The position numbers were made by a program, and so were the translations under genes. Below are positions 33,622 through 36,169 of a stretch of 36,169 bases of DNA, one piece after another. This stretch comes from Ruegeria sp. Ofav3-42. Its GTDB lineage: Bacteria > Pseudomonadota > Alphaproteobacteria > Rhodobacterales > Rhodobacteraceae. Where the stretch lies: positions 1 through 36,169 of the forward strand of contig NZ_JAKRGB010000025.1 of the NCBI RefSeq assembly GCF_022347725.1. The letters run 5' to 3'. The notes under the pieces were generated by a model. That model ran no database searches. It saw only the letters and a program-made list of their open reading frames with translations, and had not been told where the DNA came from. Within the stretch, counting starts at the first letter, position 1, and each line of letters starts with the position of its first letter.

Positions 33622-34511
33622 CCCGGCACATCCCCGGCCTGACGGCCCGCGCCGCCACCGATCTGCCGGTTTTGTTGGCCGCACCGCGCCCGCAGCATAC
33701 CCCCCGAACGCTGAATTTCAGTTATTGGCTGGCAAGTATTCCACCCTGGGCACCCTTCCTGCTGTTCATCGTGCTGTCGCTGTGGCCCTACTACGCCTTC
33801 GCGCAGACCAACGGCGACGCCCGTCCCAGCGCGCTTGAAGCGCTTTGGCGCTGGATACCTTTCCTGATCACACGCGGGTTTCTGTTCACCGTTCTGATCT
33901 CGGTGTTGACCATGATCGTGGGCACCATTCTGGGTGTGTTCCTTGGTCTTGGGCAAATCTCACCCAACCGTATCATTCGCGGGGCCAGCTATTGGATTAC
34001 TCAGATCTTCCGCAACTCGCCCTGGCTGGTGTTGCTGTTCATCGTCATGCTCAGCTTTCCGTTCCAGATCGAGCTGTTCGGTTACCGCATCCCAATCCCC
34101 GACTGGACCAAAGCGGTGTTCGGTCTCAGCCTGCCGGTCATGGCAAACATCTCCGAGATTGTGCGGGGTGCCATCGGATCTGTACCCTCAGCCCAGTGGG
34201 AGGCTGCTGAAAGCCTGGCCTTCACCCGGCGGCAGACGTTGTATCAGATCATACTGCCGCAATGTATCAAGCGGATGATCCCGCCTTGGATGAACTGGTA
34301 CGCCATCCTAACCATGGCCACGCCCATCGTCTCAATCCTGGGCGTCGAGGAAGTGCTGAACCTGACCCGTCAGGCGATTGAAGCGGAAAACAACCGCCCA
34401 GAACTGCTGGTGCCGTTCTATGGATTCGTGCTGCTGATCTTCTTCGCCTACTGCTATCCCATCGCCCGCCTGACCGTGTGGCTCGAGCGCAAATATGCGC
34501 TGAAACTGTGA
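33618..34511 (+). CDS. Polar amino-acid ABC transporter permease (second)
   Basis: A 297-residue HisMQ-type permease. A longer N-terminal extension (about 35 residues) precedes the first hydrophobic segment, WAPFLLFIVLSLWPYYAF. The EAA loop is IGSVPSAQWEAAESLAFTRR, followed by QIILPQCIKRMIPPWMNWYA. ATG 33618 overlaps the stop of the first permease and is preferred over the upstream in-frame TTG at 33576. With the first permease it forms the heterodimeric channel. Confidence 0.9.
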   Translation: MTRHIPGLTARAATDLPVLLAAPRPQHTPRTLNFSYWLASIPPWAPFLLFIVLSLWPYYAFAQTNGDARPSALEALWRWIPFLITRGFLFTVLISVLTMIVGTILGVFLGLGQISPNRIIRGASYWITQIFRNSPWLVLLFIVMLSFPFQIELFGYRIPIPDWTKAVFGLSLPVMANISEIVRGAIGSVPSAQWEAAESLAFTRRQTLYQIILPQCIKRMIPPWMNWYAILTMATPIVSILGVEEVLNLTRQAIEAENNRPELLVPFYGFVLLIFFAYCYPIARLTVWLERKYALKL

Positions 34512-34525
34512 CCGGAGGACCGACC

Positions 34526-35272
34526 ATGACATGGACACCCGATCAACCCATCGTTTCCATCCATAATGTGCGCAAAGCCTTTGGATCACTTGAAGTGCTC
34601 AAGGGTATTTCAATGGACATCATGAAGGGCGAAGTGATTTGCATCATCGGTCCCTCAGGGTCTGGCAAATCGACCCTGATCCGTTGCATCAACGCGCTGA
34701 ACGATATTCAGGGCGGCTCAATTTCTGTTGAGGGGCAGGAGGTGCATGATGAAAACCTCGACAAGCTGGAGTTGCGCAAAAAGGTCGGAATGGTGTTTCA
34801 GCAATACAATCTGTTCCCGCACAAGACGGCGTTGGAAAATGTGATGATGGCCCCCGTCAAAGTTCTGAAACAGGACAAGGCCGAGGTTGAGCAACGCGCC
34901 CGTGCGCTGCTGAAAAAAGTGCGGTTGGAAGGTAAGGAAAACAGCTATCCCGGTGAATTGTCCGGCGGTCAGCAACAACGCGTGGCCATAGCCCGGTCAT
35001 TGGCGATGAGCCCGGACGTGATGTTGTTCGACGAAGTTACCGCCGCACTTGATCCCGAAACGGTCAAGGAAGTTCTTGTTACCATCAAGGATCTGGCTGC
35101 CGATGGGATGACCTGCATTCTTGTTACCCACGAAATGGGGTTCGCCCGGGAAGTGGCGGACCACATCTATTTCACCGACAAGGGGGTAATTGTCGAACAT
35201 GGCCCTCCGAGTACGTTCTTTGATAACGCACAGGATCCCCGAACCAAGGAATTCCTGAGTCAGATCCTCTGA
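34526..35272 (+). CDS. Polar amino-acid ABC transporter ATP-binding protein
   Basis: A 248-residue GlnQ/HisP-type ATPase. Walker A is GPSGSGKST (42-50), the Q-loop is MVFQQYNLFPH, the ABC signature is LSGGQQQR (145-152), Walker B is VMLFDE (165-170) and the switch His202 is in VTHEMG. All catalytic elements are present, so the importer should be functional. ATG 34526 is chosen over 34478 because GGAGGA lies upstream and the earlier frame lies inside the preceding gene. Last gene of the sox-PrpD-ABC operon. Confidence 0.94.
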   Translation: MTWTPDQPIVSIHNVRKAFGSLEVLKGISMDIMKGEVICIIGPSGSGKSTLIRCINALNDIQGGSISVEGQEVHDENLDKLELRKKVGMVFQQYNLFPHKTALENVMMAPVKVLKQDKAEVEQRARALLKKVRLEGKENSYPGELSGGQQQRVAIARSLAMSPDVMLFDEVTAALDPETVKEVLVTIKDLAADGMTCILVTHEMGFAREVADHIYFTDKGVIVEHGPPSTFFDNAQDPRTKEFLSQIL

Positions 35273-35759
35273 GTGGTCTTGTGAGATTAAACCACGTTCG
35301 AAAGCGCCCAGTTTCTTGTGGCTAGGCTCATTCGTGCTCGAGAAAATATCAACAGCTTCGACGTGCGCAGTCATTTTTGCTGTGTTCCGAACTTCTTTGT
35401 TGGTTAGTAACTTTCACCGAAGCAGGCGATACAACGTCAAAATGAAGTAACATAACTGAGCAATCTACGTTCATAGCTTTCAAGTATTTGCACCCGCAGC
35501 GAATGTCCTCTGTGGGTGGCTCCTGCATTGCAAGAGTTTTCTGGTGATGTTTGCGGGTATTTTGTCAGTACCTTCGTCTGTCCGGCCTGTTTGTGTGGCG
35601 GCATTGTCGCCACTGGCCTTGATGAATTCCGCGAGCGAGGTTCCAATCGGGTTATCGACCTCTGAGGGTCGCTGCCATTCCCGGAGTGTCCTTGCTCTTG
35701 GTTGACTTATTTCCGCATCATCACTTCAACGTCTTGCATCTCGTGGACAGTCGACGCGA
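35273..35759. other. Gene-poor stretch between the ABC operon and the IS110 element
   Basis: About 490 bp with no supportable gene. A 69-codon minus frame (35437-35646) has no ribosome site or family features. A GTGGCG/CGCCAC hairpin with a 7-base loop lies near 35595-35615. The right part is probably non-coding DNA of the IS110-family element downstream of its transposase, where IS1111-type members carry their guide (bridge/seeker) RNA, but its boundary cannot be placed. Confidence 0.45.
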
Positions 35760-36169
35760 TTAGAACGCAGGCTGTCGGTATTCCTGTTTTTTCGTGAGCA
35801 TCGCCCAGATGGCCCGGGCTGCCTTGTTTGCCATGGCGACTGTTGCCAGTCGGAAGGGTTTGTCGGCAATGATTTTGGCTGTCCACAGATCGACCTTCTC
35901 CGGCGAACGTTTTGCCATCACAGCACGCGATGTCATACCTACGACCAACAGCTTGCGAATGTAGCGATCACCTTGCTTCGTGATCTTGCCCAGACGTTCC
36001 TTGCCACCGCTGGATTTGTTGAGTGGGGTCAGTCCGAGCCAAGCCGCCAGATCGCGACCGGTCCGGAACTGTTTAGCATCGCCAATCGTAGCGACAATCG
36101 CTGAAGCCGTGATCGGGCCGATACCAGGCATACGCATCAATCTACGCGCATCTGCATTCAGAAGGGCAT
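35760..36169 (-). CDS. IS110-family transposase, C-terminal part (truncated by the window edge)
   Basis: The frame runs in from the right edge (ALLNADARRLMRMPGIGPIT) and ends at TAA 35760-35762, giving 135 residues. The segment MPGIGPITASAIVATIGD, then FRTGRDLAAWLGLTPLNKS and GKITKQGDRYIRKLLVVG, is the Transposase_20 (IS116/IS110/IS902) domain with its conserved helix-hairpin-helix and Ser/Gly residues. These enzymes recombine DNA under guidance of an element-encoded RNA. The N-terminal DEDD domain and the other element end are outside the window, so integrity is unknown. Confidence 0.88.
   Translation of the reverse strand, partial: ALLNADARRLMRMPGIGPITASAIVATIGDAKQFRTGRDLAAWLGLTPLNKSSGGKERLGKITKQGDRYIRKLLVVGMTSRAVMAKRSPEKVDLWTAKIIADKPFRLATVAMANKAARAIWAMLTKKQEYRQPAF

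Noticed and set aside
35437..35646. Minus-strand 69-codon frame upstream of the IS110 fragment
   Set aside because: No ribosome site or family features; probably chance in non-coding DNA.
1..36169. CRISPR arrays, tRNA or rRNA genes
   Set aside because: No regularly spaced repeats and no cloverleaf-like T-loop/acceptor pattern were seen on reading both strands.

Overview
The window looks like accessory chromosome (or plasmid) DNA of a marine alphaproteobacterium, most likely a Roseobacter-group Rhodobacteraceae. This is inferred from moderately GC-rich coding sequence, tightly packed ATGA-overlapping operons, and the gene repertoire: TRAP and polar amino-acid ABC importers, heterotetrameric sarcosine-oxidase-type genes, GlxA-type regulators and MurR/RpiR regulators. 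The left edge cuts the 3' end of an IS3-family transposase and the right edge cuts an IS110-family transposase. Mobile elements therefore lie at both edges.

Left part (about 1-6.7 kb): IS3 remnant, a SAM methyltransferase, a glutathione S-transferase-like protein, then a minus-strand group of a small membrane protein, an FMO-type flavin monooxygenase and a class III nucleotide cyclase fused to TolB-like and TPR domains. A gene-poor stretch (5.9-6.8 kb) follows, with a coding-like remnant and hairpins.

Middle-left part (6.7-17.7 kb): a secreted sulfatase, a secreted PHP-like DUF3604 protein and two predicted outer-membrane beta-barrel proteins (all minus strand). These suggest uptake and periplasmic processing of a sulfated or otherwise esterified substrate. 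Around them are an intact AraC regulator, two decayed AraC genes (one with an in-frame TAG, one frameshifted), a GNAT acetyltransferase, a cupin, an SDR whose catalytic Tyr position is Phe, and a GlxA-type regulator.

Right part (17.8-35.3 kb): a large plus-strand catabolic locus. It begins with a Ser/Cys proline-racemase-superfamily enzyme, closed by a strong terminator. A TRAP operon follows (dctP, attenuator hairpin, dctQ, dctM, UspA-like, one-domain asparaginase, aspartase-like C-N lyase). A convergent RpiR regulator stands next, divergent from soxB-soxD-soxA-soxG-MmgE/PrpD and a complete polar amino-acid ABC importer. Unlike standard sarcosine operons, no glyA or folate genes are visible here. 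The partners are an MmgE/PrpD protein (the family that includes iminodisuccinate epimerase) and an aspartase-like lyase lacking both residues of the fumarase-type His-Glu pair. My main hypothesis is that this locus takes up and degrades an N-substituted amino acid, possibly an N-substituted aspartate, rather than plain sarcosine.

All assignments come from reading the sequence and remembered family features. No database search was run.
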